This document shows, piece after piece, positions 1 through 7,855 of a stretch of DNA of 64,000 bases; position 1 is the stretch's first letter; each line of letters opens with the position of its first letter. The DNA is from WVZH01 sp034430895 (lineage in GTDB: Bacteria; Chloroflexota; Anaerolineae; Anaerolineales; E44-bin32). The stretch lies in the NCBI GenBank assembly GCA_034430895.1, contig DAOUDW010000087.1, positions 1 through 64,000 on the forward strand, given 5' to 3'. Position numbers and translations under genes: made by a program. The notes under the pieces are model-generated. The model worked only from the letters and a program-made list of their open reading frames with translations. It searched no databases and had not been told where the DNA came from.

Positions 1-240
1 TTGCGTGACGGCTGCGTCACGCCAGGAAAACCACCACCGTTCGTACAATGCGTAGAAGAAAGCGAAGGGAGAAATCGATCTCCCTTCAGTGAGGGCTTGC
101 ATGTTCTCCGAACCCGCGGTCGCCTGTCGGGAATGCCATCTCTCCCTGACGCTGGCGCAGGCCGCCAGCCAGGGGATGCGCTGCAGCCGCTGCGGCGGCG
201 AACCCATTTCAGTTGATATGTGCTGGCATACCGGACAGCA
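1..240 (+). repeat. Copy 1 of a 240-bp duplicated segment
   Basis: This stretch matches 3202-3443 nearly base for base. The shared part starts with an inverted repeat (CGTGAC, six bases, GTCACG), contains a GGGAGA/TCTCCC hairpin just upstream of the start codon, and runs through the first zinc-ribbon codons of the ATPase gene. After about position 240 the two copies diverge, although the encoded proteins stay recognisably similar for another 25 codons. Confidence 0.85.
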
Positions 241-364
241 AAGTGTGGGTCCGTACGCGATCCCGCTTGCGGATTCGTCTGTTGAACACTGCATGGCGGA
301 ATTGCTATTACAGGTGTATTACGAGATAAAACCTACACTAGTACTGATCCTGGTTGCAGACTGA
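101..364 (+). pseudogene. Truncated N-terminal copy of the VirD4/TraG-like ATPase gene
   Basis: The reading frame starts with MFSEPAVACRECHLSLTL and carries the same two CxxC zinc-ribbon knuckles as the full gene at 3303. It keeps the AELLL segment that follows, then loses similarity near position 320 and stops at 364. No transmembrane or ATPase part remains, so this is a 3'-truncated duplicate. Its end overlaps by 27 bases the end of the convergent lipoprotein gene, so the truncation junction lies at the boundary between the two. A short free-standing zinc-ribbon protein is possible but less likely, because the last 15 residues look like random read-through. Confidence 0.75.
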
Positions 365-2509
365 CTGGTAGGCCGGAACCCACTGGTCTTCCAGGCAGAC
401 GAGGTTCTCTCCTCCGTAGTTCCAATAGACCATCTGCTGACCTTCGTGCTCGGAAACGTAAGTGTTGGCTACGTCAATATTGTCGTTGGTTGCGGGACAG
501 CAACGGAACTCGCTAAAATCAAGGCATATTGCCAGCTCGCCAACGCAGAGGAATACACCTTCACCCGTACCGCCCAGATGGGTGCCGCCCCCTCCCGAGC
601 TGCTCCCTGCATCGGGGTCAGCCAGGTCGATTATGTCAGAACCGGGAGCATGACCGCCTATAGCTCCCCGGCTGCCTTCATAGTCGGGATTGAAATCGAT
701 AACACCAAATCCAGGGCCATGACCACCGATTGCCCCTCTGCTGCCCTCATAGTCAGGATCGGGGTCGATAACACCAAAGCCGGGACCTGTACCGCCAGTA
801 GCTCCCTGGCTGCCTTCATAGTCGGGATTCACCCACGTCACCCGTTCAAGCTGCATCTCCCCCATCGCAATAATCCTGCAGACCGGTACGGTGCTGGGAT
901 ACCAATCCGCGACCGGCCAGGTATCTTCGCCGTTGTCGTCACTGTCATCATCGTCGCCGTTGTCACTATCATCATCGCTGTCATCGTCACCATTGTCACT
1001 ATCATCATCGCTATCGTCGTCATCATCAATATCATCATCGCTATCATCGTCGTTGTCATCATTATCATCATCGCTGTCGTCATTGCTGCCATTGTCGCTG
1101 TCGTTGCTACTATCATCATCGTCATCACTGACACCCGGTATATCGGGTGGAGGATCAATAATATTCAGGTTCGAATCACGTGCGACTACTTCGCCAGTGT
1201 TCTTATCGACAATCCAGGTTGTTCCGTCTCCGCTGATGTAATAAACCCAAGCTGCGCTCTCTTGGAGAACGACTGCTTCTGCGCCAACCCATTCAAAAGG
1301 TTCATCATTGCTGCTGTCACTGCTGTCGTCACCACCAAAGTCACTGCTGTCCGGCCGCTCGTTATCCGAATCCGACGAGGTGGAGCCAGACGGCGGGGCA
1401 TTGTTGTCCGCATTTCTGTCGTTTCTCTCGCTGCCTGTCCCCGTGGTGGAAGAAGATCCCCCAACAAAGACTCCTACTCCAGGCGTACCGATTGCCCCAT
1501 TTTCATTACGTTCCAGCAAGGATTTGGCAATTTCCTGGTCGGACTTGCCCTGTCTTTGGCCTTCTATCAATGTTTCCCACGCCCCCGGGTCGTTTATGTC
1601 TGAACCCGTTTGCTGCAAGATGGTCATGCCTTCGAGGATGTCGTGCACATCCATGTCTTTGGTGGCATCTTGGGGCACATCCAGGTGATCTCGAACTGTA
1701 CCGCCAAAGTCATCGTACCAACTGCGATCACTCGGGTCGCCACCAAGCTCAACAATTGTGTGGCCAAGCCATGCAATGCTTTGGGCATCAGCATTCTTAT
1801 TTAGGACACCTTCGGGAATATCGAAGAAGCCACGGGCCTGGTCAGCCAATACGCTTTCCGCCTTGCCGCTGGCGACACGATCAATGGTCCGGCTATCTGT
1901 CAGGGTATCATCGCCGCCCATCCTTTGCATATCCTGGATGAAGTCAATGAATTCCTGCGTACTCATACCGCTCTCAATGGCGGCTGTGGCAAGGTTGGCG
2001 GGCAGTCCAACCGCCTCAGCGATTTGCTCGATTGTCAGATCAGGATTCTCGCCATCGCCATCGCCTTTGCCTTCGCTTGTAATGTCTTCCTTATCTTTGC
2101 CATCGGCCTTTTCCTGGGCTTGCTCAAAGCCCGGATCGAGGATGAACACTACCATTTGATATAGGTCCCCGCGGGTGGTCTCGACATGCATTAAATAGCG
2201 TGTCGTCTGCTGCTGGGGTTCTGGTGAGGTGATAACAAGACGTCTCCCCTGCGGAAGGATGCCCAGCAACTGGGCGTCGGGTTCTCCGCGAACCTGCCAA
2301 TTTTCATCAGGTAAGCGATACGGAGACATGCTGACACTCACGCTGTCGTGAGGGGCCACTAGGCGAGCAATGTTGCCATAAGGAACGATCAGCCCGCCTG
2401 GCACAACTACTCGCGGCTGTTCTTCAACCTTTTGGTTGTCACAAGATACCAGCAAGATCAAAGATAATACAACGAAAAGGATATATCCAAGTTTGTTTGT
2501 GAATCTCAT
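338..2509 (-). CDS. Large acidic Asp/Ser-repeat surface lipoprotein
   Basis: I do not recognise a named family. The 723-aa product begins with a lipoprotein signal peptide (hydrophobic stretch then LLVSC), so it should be lipid-anchored outside the membrane. The middle third contains a Ser/Asp/Asn-rich stretch, a folded-looking segment (EWVGAEAVVLQESAAWVYYI), then a run of about 70 residues that are nearly all Asp, Ser and Asn (around 950-1120). It continues with three tandem repeats of about 24 residues built on PDYEGSxGAxGGxxPG and a Cys-rich C-terminus with about eight cysteines. The start at 2509 is preferred over 2530 because AGGATGG precedes it. The acidic run suggests calcium binding or a flexible stalk, as in SD-repeat or calcium-binding surface proteins. 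The opposite strand is open here only because of codon bias. Confidence 0.8.
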   Translation of the reverse strand: MRFTNKLGYILFVVLSLILLVSCDNQKVEEQPRVVVPGGLIVPYGNIARLVAPHDSVSVSMSPYRLPDENWQVRGEPDAQLLGILPQGRRLVITSPEPQQQTTRYLMHVETTRGDLYQMVVFILDPGFEQAQEKADGKDKEDITSEGKGDGDGENPDLTIEQIAEAVGLPANLATAAIESGMSTQEFIDFIQDMQRMGGDDTLTDSRTIDRVASGKAESVLADQARGFFDIPEGVLNKNADAQSIAWLGHTIVELGGDPSDRSWYDDFGGTVRDHLDVPQDATKDMDVHDILEGMTILQQTGSDINDPGAWETLIEGQRQGKSDQEIAKSLLERNENGAIGTPGVGVFVGGSSSTTGTGSERNDRNADNNAPPSGSTSSDSDNERPDSSDFGGDDSSDSSNDEPFEWVGAEAVVLQESAAWVYYISGDGTTWIVDKNTGEVVARDSNLNIIDPPPDIPGVSDDDDDSSNDSDNGSNDDSDDDNDDNDDDSDDDIDDDDDSDDDSDNGDDDSDDDSDNGDDDDSDDNGEDTWPVADWYPSTVPVCRIIAMGEMQLERVTWVNPDYEGSQGATGGTGPGFGVIDPDPDYEGSRGAIGGHGPGFGVIDFNPDYEGSRGAIGGHAPGSDIIDLADPDAGSSSGGGGTHLGGTGEGVFLCVGELAICLDFSEFRCCPATNDNIDVANTYVSEHEGQQMVYWNYGGENLVCLEDQWVPAYQSVCNQDQY

Positions 2510-2898
2510 TTTTTTACCATCCTTTAGCATGGTGAGGAGGGTTAATGTGGAATGAAGCGTAAAACGCCAACGAACAACTTGCTTCCGGTGTCGTTTTCTG
2601 GATTATGAATTACGCTTCCCCCTCATCAATGGCTGTTGTTAAGCTGCTTGCCTATCCCCTCGGAAGCACAAATTCTTGCTGCGCGTCCCTTTGTTGGACT
2701 GACGATTTGTACAGAATCACATGGGAGTTTGTGGAGAACGACGTTAGCTTGAATATGTGACTTTGTTTTCCATCCCCCTGTTTTCATGGGGAGATTTTCC
2801 CTTGTGGTCAAGCTGACGTTGAACATTACATTATAGAAGAATTGATTTTTTTGCAACCCGAAAGAGTGATGAGATAACATCATTATGCGACTGCAGTC

Positions 2899-3069
2899 TG
2901 TAAGTTGGGTGGATTTAGATCGAAAGTCAACACCTCGCCCAGGATGCACTTGTCACATAGGCTGGTTGCATATATCCATTCCGTCATCCTGGGCGGAAAG
3001 CGATGCGCAGTTCGTAGGTTGGGTTGCGGGAGACCGAAACCCAACACATCACACAGGATGTGCTCATCT
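2899..3069. repeat. Two copies of a GTAGGTTGGGTT...AAACCCAAC dispersed repeat
   Basis: Copies start near 2900 and 3015. Each has the GTTGGGT arm, a short spacer, and a CCAACA-type complementary arm, followed by a related CAGGATGTGCT tail. The same element recurs at 18026 and at 58700, so it is a genome-wide interspersed hairpin. The copy at 58700 also looks like a transcription terminator. Confidence 0.7.
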
Positions 3070-3190
3070 CGTTCTTTCACGCATCCACTTTCAATCATCC
3101 TGAGCGGAACGAGATGCACAGCAGCGAGTGCCTCTATCCATCATCCTGAGCGGAACGCGCCATTTCAGTGGCGAGTGAAGTCGAAGGACG
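2983..3190. repeat. Three copies of an ATCCTGAGCGGAACG repeat
   Basis: Degenerate copies occur at about 2983, 3092 and 3138; the last continues into GCGAGTGAAGTCGAAGGACG. This resembles the short intergenic repeat common in many bacterial genomes. It fills the non-coding gap of almost 800 bp between the lipoprotein and the ATPase gene. I see no gene in this gap on either strand. Confidence 0.65.
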
Positions 3191-3201
3191 CCCATGTCCC
3201 G

Positions 3202-3443
3202 CTTGCGTGACGGCCGCGTCACGCCAGGAAAACCACCACCGTTCGTACAATGAGGAGAAGAAAACGAGGGGAGAAATCGGTCTCCCTTCGGTGAGGGCTT
3301 GCATGCTTTCCGAACCTGCGGTCGCCTGTCGGACCTGCCATCTCTCCCAGACGCTGGCGCAGGCCGCCAGCCAGGGGATGCGCTGCAGCCGATGCGGCGG
3401 CGAACTCGTTCCCGTGGACATGGGCTGGATTGCCGGGGGGGAA
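3202..3443 (+). repeat. Copy 2 of the 240-bp duplicated segment
   Basis: This is the partner of 1-240, with the same CGTGAC/GTCACG inverted repeat and GGGAGA/TCTCCC hairpin leading into the start of the intact ATPase gene. As the inverted repeat is conserved in both copies, it may be the 5' regulatory region of the gene. Confidence 0.85.
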
Positions 3444-6221
3444 AGCGCGGTCCGGTTCCCGGCCCCGCCCGCGGCACCCTGCGTTGCAGAATTATTGTTA
3501 CCGGCGCATAACGAGGTGGAGGCAGAAGCGGTGGGGCAGTTCCTCAGTTCGATCCCGCTGCCGCTGGCGTTGGAAGTGTATGGTGCAGGCGACCGCCGCG
3601 TGATGCTCGTGCGGGGGCCGTGCGAGAACCTGCGCTACCTGGCGGGGAAGATCCAGACGCTCTGGCCCAGCGCCGTGCTTCGCCTGCTGGATGATGATCC
3701 CGTGGGTGAGTCGGGCGATGCAAAGGCGAATGTCGCCCGCTACGATTTTGCGTTTCGATTGAAGGAAGCCGCCTACCTGCCCATCCGCACGTGGACGTCG
3801 TTCCTGCAGGGCGATCCGGTGCACTCGCTGCTGGCGGCCACACTCGGGCTTGAAGCGCACGAACGCATCTGGCTGCAGGTCTTTCTGGGGAGAAAGGGAG
3901 ACCCAGACTGGTTGGCCAGGACTCAACGCCGGCTCAAGCTGGAGTTCCAGCGCGGCTATGCCGTCGACGAAGGAAACACGATTGCCTCACAAGCGTCATC
4001 TTTCGGGCAAACGCCGCTGCCGCAAAGCATCGCCTGGGCGAACGGGATCGCCTACCTGGTTGTGATGCTCTTCGCCTTTGTCATGGGCGTGTTGGCCATC
4101 CGGGGAAATTGGCCGTCTTTCACGTTCCTGTCCTTGATCGGCATCTCCCTCGGCGGGTTGCTCTGGCGCTTTCTCGCTAGAGAGGACGATCCCTGGCATG
4201 AAGCCGATCTCTCGCTCGTGCGCCAGAAAGTCGTGTGTCAGGACGTATTTTTTCAGACGATGCTGCGAGCCAGTGTCTGGGCGAGGTCGCCCGGCGAGGC
4301 TCGCATCCTGGCTGAACGGCTGGAGAGTGTCATGGGCCAATACGCTGTGGCAGGGGGCAACGGCTTTGCGATCGCAGCGGATCCATGCGAAGGTTTTGGC
4401 CCATGGCCAATACACCGTACCATTCAAGAATGTTCGTGGATGTGGCTCGGTACGGATGAAATCGCCGGTCTTTGGCATCCACCGATCATCAACGATCGAA
4501 TTTCTCCGGGACTGGTTCCCATCCGGGGTGTGGAGATGCGCTCGCCCGACCCGGAGGACGTACAGGGCTTTTACAAGATCGGCACGTACCACTCGGCTGA
4601 GGGAGTCAAAAAGGCGGTCAAGATCTCATCCACGGCCTTGAAGCACAACATTTTCTGCATTGGCAAACCGGATGCCGGGAAATCAACATTGATGCTCCAT
4701 CTTTCCCATGCGGCGATGGAGGACGATGGCCAGCCGGCTGTGATCCTGATCGATCCGCATGGCGATCTGGTGAACGAGTTTATCGGTACGCTCAACCCTG
4801 CTGATGCGCATCGAATACGGATTTTGGATATCACCGATCGGGACTACGCCTATACGTTGAACCCACTCGATGTCCATCGGGAGGGATGGGACGTCCTCGC
4901 GGTCACGAATTCCATCGTGGATATCGGCCAGTCGTTGTGGACGAGATATTGGGGGCCGAGGATGCAGATTCCACTCAAGCGGGGGGTTCAACTTCTCACG
5001 GCCGCCAACGAACTTCGTCCCAAAGACTCATGTCTGGGTTTGTCGCAGCTTGCATCGCTGCTCAACGCGGATGTGAAAGTCCGTAGAGAATTCATCGCCC
5101 GGGATTTGGAGGGAAGTCCTCATCGCAAAACACTTGCGAAGTACTTCCTGCATGACTATGAGGACATCACGCGTAATTTCCGTGAACAGGTGATCCAACC
5201 CGTTCTATCGAAAGCCCATCGCTTTGAAGAAGAACCGATGCTGCCGATATTCAGTTGTCCTGAATCGAAATTGAATCTCGGTGAGATTATCCAAAATCGC
5301 AACGTCTTGGTGATTAACACCGGCAAGAACCGGTACGGCTCCGAAGTCAGCGACTTCGTTGGCTCGTTGTTGATCAACATCATTCTCCTGGCGTTGATTC
5401 GGCAAGGGGAAAGCGCGGCGCGCGATCGTGTGCCCGTCTTTCTCGTGATCGACGAATTCCAGACGTTCACGGGTGTTGCCTGGGAAGATCTCATCCAGCA
5501 AATGCGGAAATATGGCGGCCGCATGATCCTGGGAACGCAATCCATGGCCAGCCTTCGCAAACAAAATCCGGAAATTCCGGAGATCATCCTGAGCGGTGTG
5601 TATTCCCTTTTTGCTTTCACGATGAACGGTGAAGATGCAGCGTACATCTCAACCAAAGAACTCAGTGGAGAGAAAGGAGGTCCTGCTGCGGATACGCTGC
5701 TCAGTCTTGAGCCCCACAAGGCGTATGTACGGCTTGAAAGGCAAGCGGGAGGACTAAGCCGACCCTTTTATTTTGAAAGTGAGCCTCCTCCTGAATTCGA
5801 CCAACTTCTCGCCGATCGTATCTGCGGCTTGCGTGCCAAGTATAGTCTCCCATACAAAACTGCTATGCAAGGAGCACTCGAAATGCTCATAGTTTTTGAG
5901 GAATACGGACAAACGATCAACACCAGGGGGATTCATCCGACCCATTCTCGGTTTCATCTTGATTCTCCCTGTTCGCAAGCAGCACGTATCTTGTTGTCCG
6001 ATCTCGAAACCAATGGGGTTGAAGGCGACTCGCTCCCCATCGATTGTTACTGGGGGGAGGGGCCAGGAGGGCAGGAGATACCCGACAACAGCGATGCTTC
6101 ACAGAATATAGCTTCGAAGGGAGAAATTACCGCCGATGAGAGACGGGATTTTGTTATGGGATTCGAAGGACCGTTGATTGATCAAGATGAGGCAGGTGAG
6201 GTTACAAGTTCATTAGCGTGA
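3303..6221 (+). CDS. VirD4/TraG-like coupling ATPase with N-terminal zinc ribbon
   Basis: The 972-aa product starts with a zinc ribbon (CxxC at about residues 9-12 and 25-28). Two transmembrane helices follow at roughly 245-290, then a P-loop ATPase core. Walker A is GKPDAGKST at about residue 454 and Walker B is VFLVIDEFQ with the Asp near 717. The segment ILIDPHGDLVNEF and the late GTQSMASLRKQ motif are typical of type IV coupling / DUF87-TraM-recognition ATPases that pump DNA or protein at the membrane. The start at 3303 follows GGTGAGGG and matches the start of the truncated copy at 101; an upstream ATG at 3168 would add residues from the repeat region. It heads a co-directional block. 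No mating-pore genes are visible nearby, so conjugation itself is not supported. Confidence 0.85.
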   Translation: MLSEPAVACRTCHLSQTLAQAASQGMRCSRCGGELVPVDMGWIAGGESAVRFPAPPAAPCVAELLLPAHNEVEAEAVGQFLSSIPLPLALEVYGAGDRRVMLVRGPCENLRYLAGKIQTLWPSAVLRLLDDDPVGESGDAKANVARYDFAFRLKEAAYLPIRTWTSFLQGDPVHSLLAATLGLEAHERIWLQVFLGRKGDPDWLARTQRRLKLEFQRGYAVDEGNTIASQASSFGQTPLPQSIAWANGIAYLVVMLFAFVMGVLAIRGNWPSFTFLSLIGISLGGLLWRFLAREDDPWHEADLSLVRQKVVCQDVFFQTMLRASVWARSPGEARILAERLESVMGQYAVAGGNGFAIAADPCEGFGPWPIHRTIQECSWMWLGTDEIAGLWHPPIINDRISPGLVPIRGVEMRSPDPEDVQGFYKIGTYHSAEGVKKAVKISSTALKHNIFCIGKPDAGKSTLMLHLSHAAMEDDGQPAVILIDPHGDLVNEFIGTLNPADAHRIRILDITDRDYAYTLNPLDVHREGWDVLAVTNSIVDIGQSLWTRYWGPRMQIPLKRGVQLLTAANELRPKDSCLGLSQLASLLNADVKVRREFIARDLEGSPHRKTLAKYFLHDYEDITRNFREQVIQPVLSKAHRFEEEPMLPIFSCPESKLNLGEIIQNRNVLVINTGKNRYGSEVSDFVGSLLINIILLALIRQGESAARDRVPVFLVIDEFQTFTGVAWEDLIQQMRKYGGRMILGTQSMASLRKQNPEIPEIILSGVYSLFAFTMNGEDAAYISTKELSGEKGGPAADTLLSLEPHKAYVRLERQAGGLSRPFYFESEPPPEFDQLLADRICGLRAKYSLPYKTAMQGALEMLIVFEEYGQTINTRGIHPTHSRFHLDSPCSQAARILLSDLETNGVEGDSLPIDCYWGEGPGGQEIPDNSDASQNIASKGEITADERRDFVMGFEGPLIDQDEAGEVTSSLA

Positions 6222-6326
6222 AGCCTCTGAAGGTCATTGGACATCTACGCCGGGATCGATACAACGGTTTACCTCATCCGTCTGATTTGGCTTGTGTTAT
6301 GAGTCTGTCGACCGAATGTCGCCGTG
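6222..6326. other. Short gap after the ATPase gene
   Basis: I see no gene or strong terminator here. The absence of a terminator is compatible with read-through from the ATPase gene into the small genes downstream. Confidence 0.4.
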
Positions 6327-6473
6327 GTGGAAAATTTAGAAAGCAGTAAAAATGAATCCGGGTTGACGTATTTGTTGGGATTGGATTGTGATGGTATGCG
6401 GTACTTGTCTCATGCCACGAACGGGATTGTGATAAAGCATGGGGGAGGGAAGGGGTGGTATGGATGTTGGTGA
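6327..6473 (+). CDS. Possible 48-aa small protein (GTG start)
   Basis: A GTG-initiated frame runs VENLESSKNESGLTYLLGL and ends in GGGKGWYGCW. It overlaps the start of the next small gene by 14 bases, which would be compatible with translational coupling. There is only a poor ribosome-binding site and no recognised family. It is listed because the space between the ATPase gene and 6460 is otherwise unexplained. It could equally be non-coding. Confidence 0.25.
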   Translation: MENLESSKNESGLTYLLGLDCDGMRYLSHATNGIVIKHGGGKGWYGCW

Positions 6474-6651
6474 CGGTGAACATCAGTGCGAAAAGGATGC
6501 CGATGAGTATGACGTAGTTGTTGAGGGAATCATACGTGGCTTGGAGTCTAGGCGGAAGGATGTGCGGTCTGAATCGGTTTCTTATTTTCTGCCAGACCCA
6601 GATGATGAGCTAGATGTTACTGGACTCGAGGTCCCAGAAAAAGAAGATTGA
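6460..6651 (+). CDS. Small acidic hypothetical protein
   Basis: The 63-aa product starts MDVGDGEHQCEKDADEYD and is strongly acidic, with no transmembrane segment and no recognised family. An ATG at 6439 is in frame, but 6460 is preceded by GGGAGGGAAGGGG, a far better ribosome-binding site. It sits 28 bases before the next small gene and belongs to the co-directional block that begins with the coupling ATPase. The C-terminus (PDPDDELDVTGLEVPEKED) looks disordered. Function unknown; an adaptor of the membrane ATPase would be pure speculation. Confidence 0.6.
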   Translation: MDVGDGEHQCEKDADEYDVVVEGIIRGLESRRKDVRSESVSYFLPDPDDELDVTGLEVPEKED

Positions 6652-6679
6652 AAATTTCGTTTAGCATCGGAGGATAACC

Positions 6680-6901
6680 GTGGATGATCAATCGTTGATT
6701 GAACAGGACCATGACTCTATGGATCGAATTTGGTTGGACGATTGCTCGTGGTTGAACGATTATTCCACGGCTCAAAAACGCAATGATAGAGATCAAGAGG
6801 GTTTTCTTGGTTGGGTTAATAAGAATCCCATATCAATCAATATCTTGATGTTCGTTATCGGGGGCATCACGATTTTCATCATTGGATCGATTATGCTTTG
6901 A
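6680..6901 (+). CDS. Small single-pass membrane protein
   Basis: A GTG start at 6680 follows a clear GGAGG about seven bases upstream. The 73-aa product has an acidic, soluble N-terminal half (MDDQSLIEQDHDSMDRIW) and one C-terminal transmembrane helix (SINILMFVIGGITIFIIGS) ending almost at the C-terminus, so it looks tail-anchored with the acidic part probably in the cytoplasm. No family recognised. Its position between the ATPase and the two-component genes suggests a membrane accessory subunit of the same unit, which is inference from context only. Confidence 0.65.
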   Translation: MDDQSLIEQDHDSMDRIWLDDCSWLNDYSTAQKRNDRDQEGFLGWVNKNPISINILMFVIGGITIFIIGSIML

Positions 6902-7037
6902 ACGGTGATTTTTTCATATCAGGGAACTCAGGGATTTGAATATAAAATAGAGAATCTAAAATTCAATATTGGTGTTGTGAAATGTACAGACAATATATCT
7001 TTTGGAAGAATGATTGCGATATAGGCTAGGGGGTAAT

Positions 7038-7256
7038 GTGGCAAATCAAGATAGCAATAGTCAAAAAGCAAAGAATGGATTGCTCTATATGGGGATGGTT
7101 CTTTTGATTGTCGGAACCATTGGCATGTTTGCCTTGGTTTCAGGTTCATCATTTTCGATTGAATTGATTGTGACGGTAGTCGGATTTTTTTCTTTTATTT
7201 GGGCTTTCGATCCCGAACCAGGAATAACTACCAAGGCTAGAGCAACTTTGTCATAA
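7038..7256 (+). CDS. Small two-helix membrane protein
   Basis: The GTG start at 7038 follows AGGGGG; an in-frame ATG at 7014 has no ribosome-binding site. The 72-aa product has a short polar N-terminus (VANQDSNSQKAKNG), two transmembrane helices (LLYMGMVLLIVGTIGMFALV and the IELIVTVVGFFSFIWAF segment) and a short polar tail, forming a hairpin in the membrane. No family recognised. It is the second tiny membrane protein of the block after 6680. A gap of about 130 bases follows before the DUF192 gene; it contains nothing I can support. Confidence 0.6.
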   Translation: MANQDSNSQKAKNGLLYMGMVLLIVGTIGMFALVSGSSFSIELIVTVVGFFSFIWAFDPEPGITTKARATLS

Positions 7257-7386
7257 TCACCACTTCTATGGCTAGTCTCATTTTGTACCGCCTGGTATTT
7301 ATCCTTATGGGGGCACATTCATCCATCACGTAGGTTAGGACCTTCACTTATAAAGGGAATGTTTCAAGGAGTAACGGGGTAATCTT

Positions 7387-7836
7387 TTGGGGTCTCAAGG
7401 ACTCGAATTAATCCCAGTGCCAAGGCTAAACATGGATATTCCAGATAAATCCAGATTGGTTATTCGTGCGGGAGATCAGAGAATAGCTGACCATGTTATT
7501 TACTGCAATTCTCGTGATTCGAGACGAAAAGGTTTGCTGGGTCGGCGTATCCTTGCCCCGGATGATGGAATCCTGATGAAAATGCCGGGCTTTCGCAAAG
7601 GGAAATCGGGCGTCGTCAATTCAATTCACATGCTGGGTATGCGTTTTGATATCGCAGCCGCGTGGTTAAATTATGAAGGAAGAATCCAATATTCTATCCT
7701 GGCCAAGAGATGGCGTCCTTATTATGGAACCTCTCATCCATCCTGGTATGTTCTAGAACTGCACTCATCAAAATTACCTTTGCTTTCTGAAGGGACTTTG
7801 CTTTACTGGAAGGCTTGGTCGCCGAACGGAATTTGA
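7387..7836 (+). CDS. DUF192 family protein
   Basis: The product has the DUF192 pattern: RKGLLGRRILAPDDGILM near the start, the VNSIHMLGMRFDIAAAWL segment where the family usually has an xxMKNTxxPLDxxF block, and YVLELHS near the end. Most DUF192 proteins are exported or lipid-anchored; this copy lacks a signal peptide and would be cytoplasmic. The TTG start at 7387 (149 aa) has AAGGAG about 15 bases upstream; an ATG at 7432 is the alternative. The molecular role of the family is unknown. It lies 19 bases before the Cas4-like gene, so the two are probably co-transcribed. Confidence 0.7.
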   Translation: MGSQGLELIPVPRLNMDIPDKSRLVIRAGDQRIADHVIYCNSRDSRRKGLLGRRILAPDDGILMKMPGFRKGKSGVVNSIHMLGMRFDIAAAWLNYEGRIQYSILAKRWRPYYGTSHPSWYVLELHSSKLPLLSEGTLLYWKAWSPNGI

Positions 7837-7855
7837 ACACTTTATTGGACAAGAT

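Noticed and set aside
930..1120. Low-complexity repeats as a possible CRISPR or satellite array
   Set aside because: No constant repeat with unique spacers; the tract simply encodes Asp and Ser.
446..1603. Long plus-strand open frames (385 aa and others) opposite the acidic lipoprotein
   Set aside because: They consist of Ile/Val or Ser runs that mirror the GAT/GAC repeats on the other strand; no ribosome-binding site or protein-like composition.
3303..6221. Coupling ATPase as evidence of an integrative conjugative element
   Set aside because: No relaxase, integrase, mating-pore genes or attachment sites were found.
7268..7333. 21-aa hydrophobic frame after the second small membrane protein
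   Set aside because: Too short, no ribosome-binding site.
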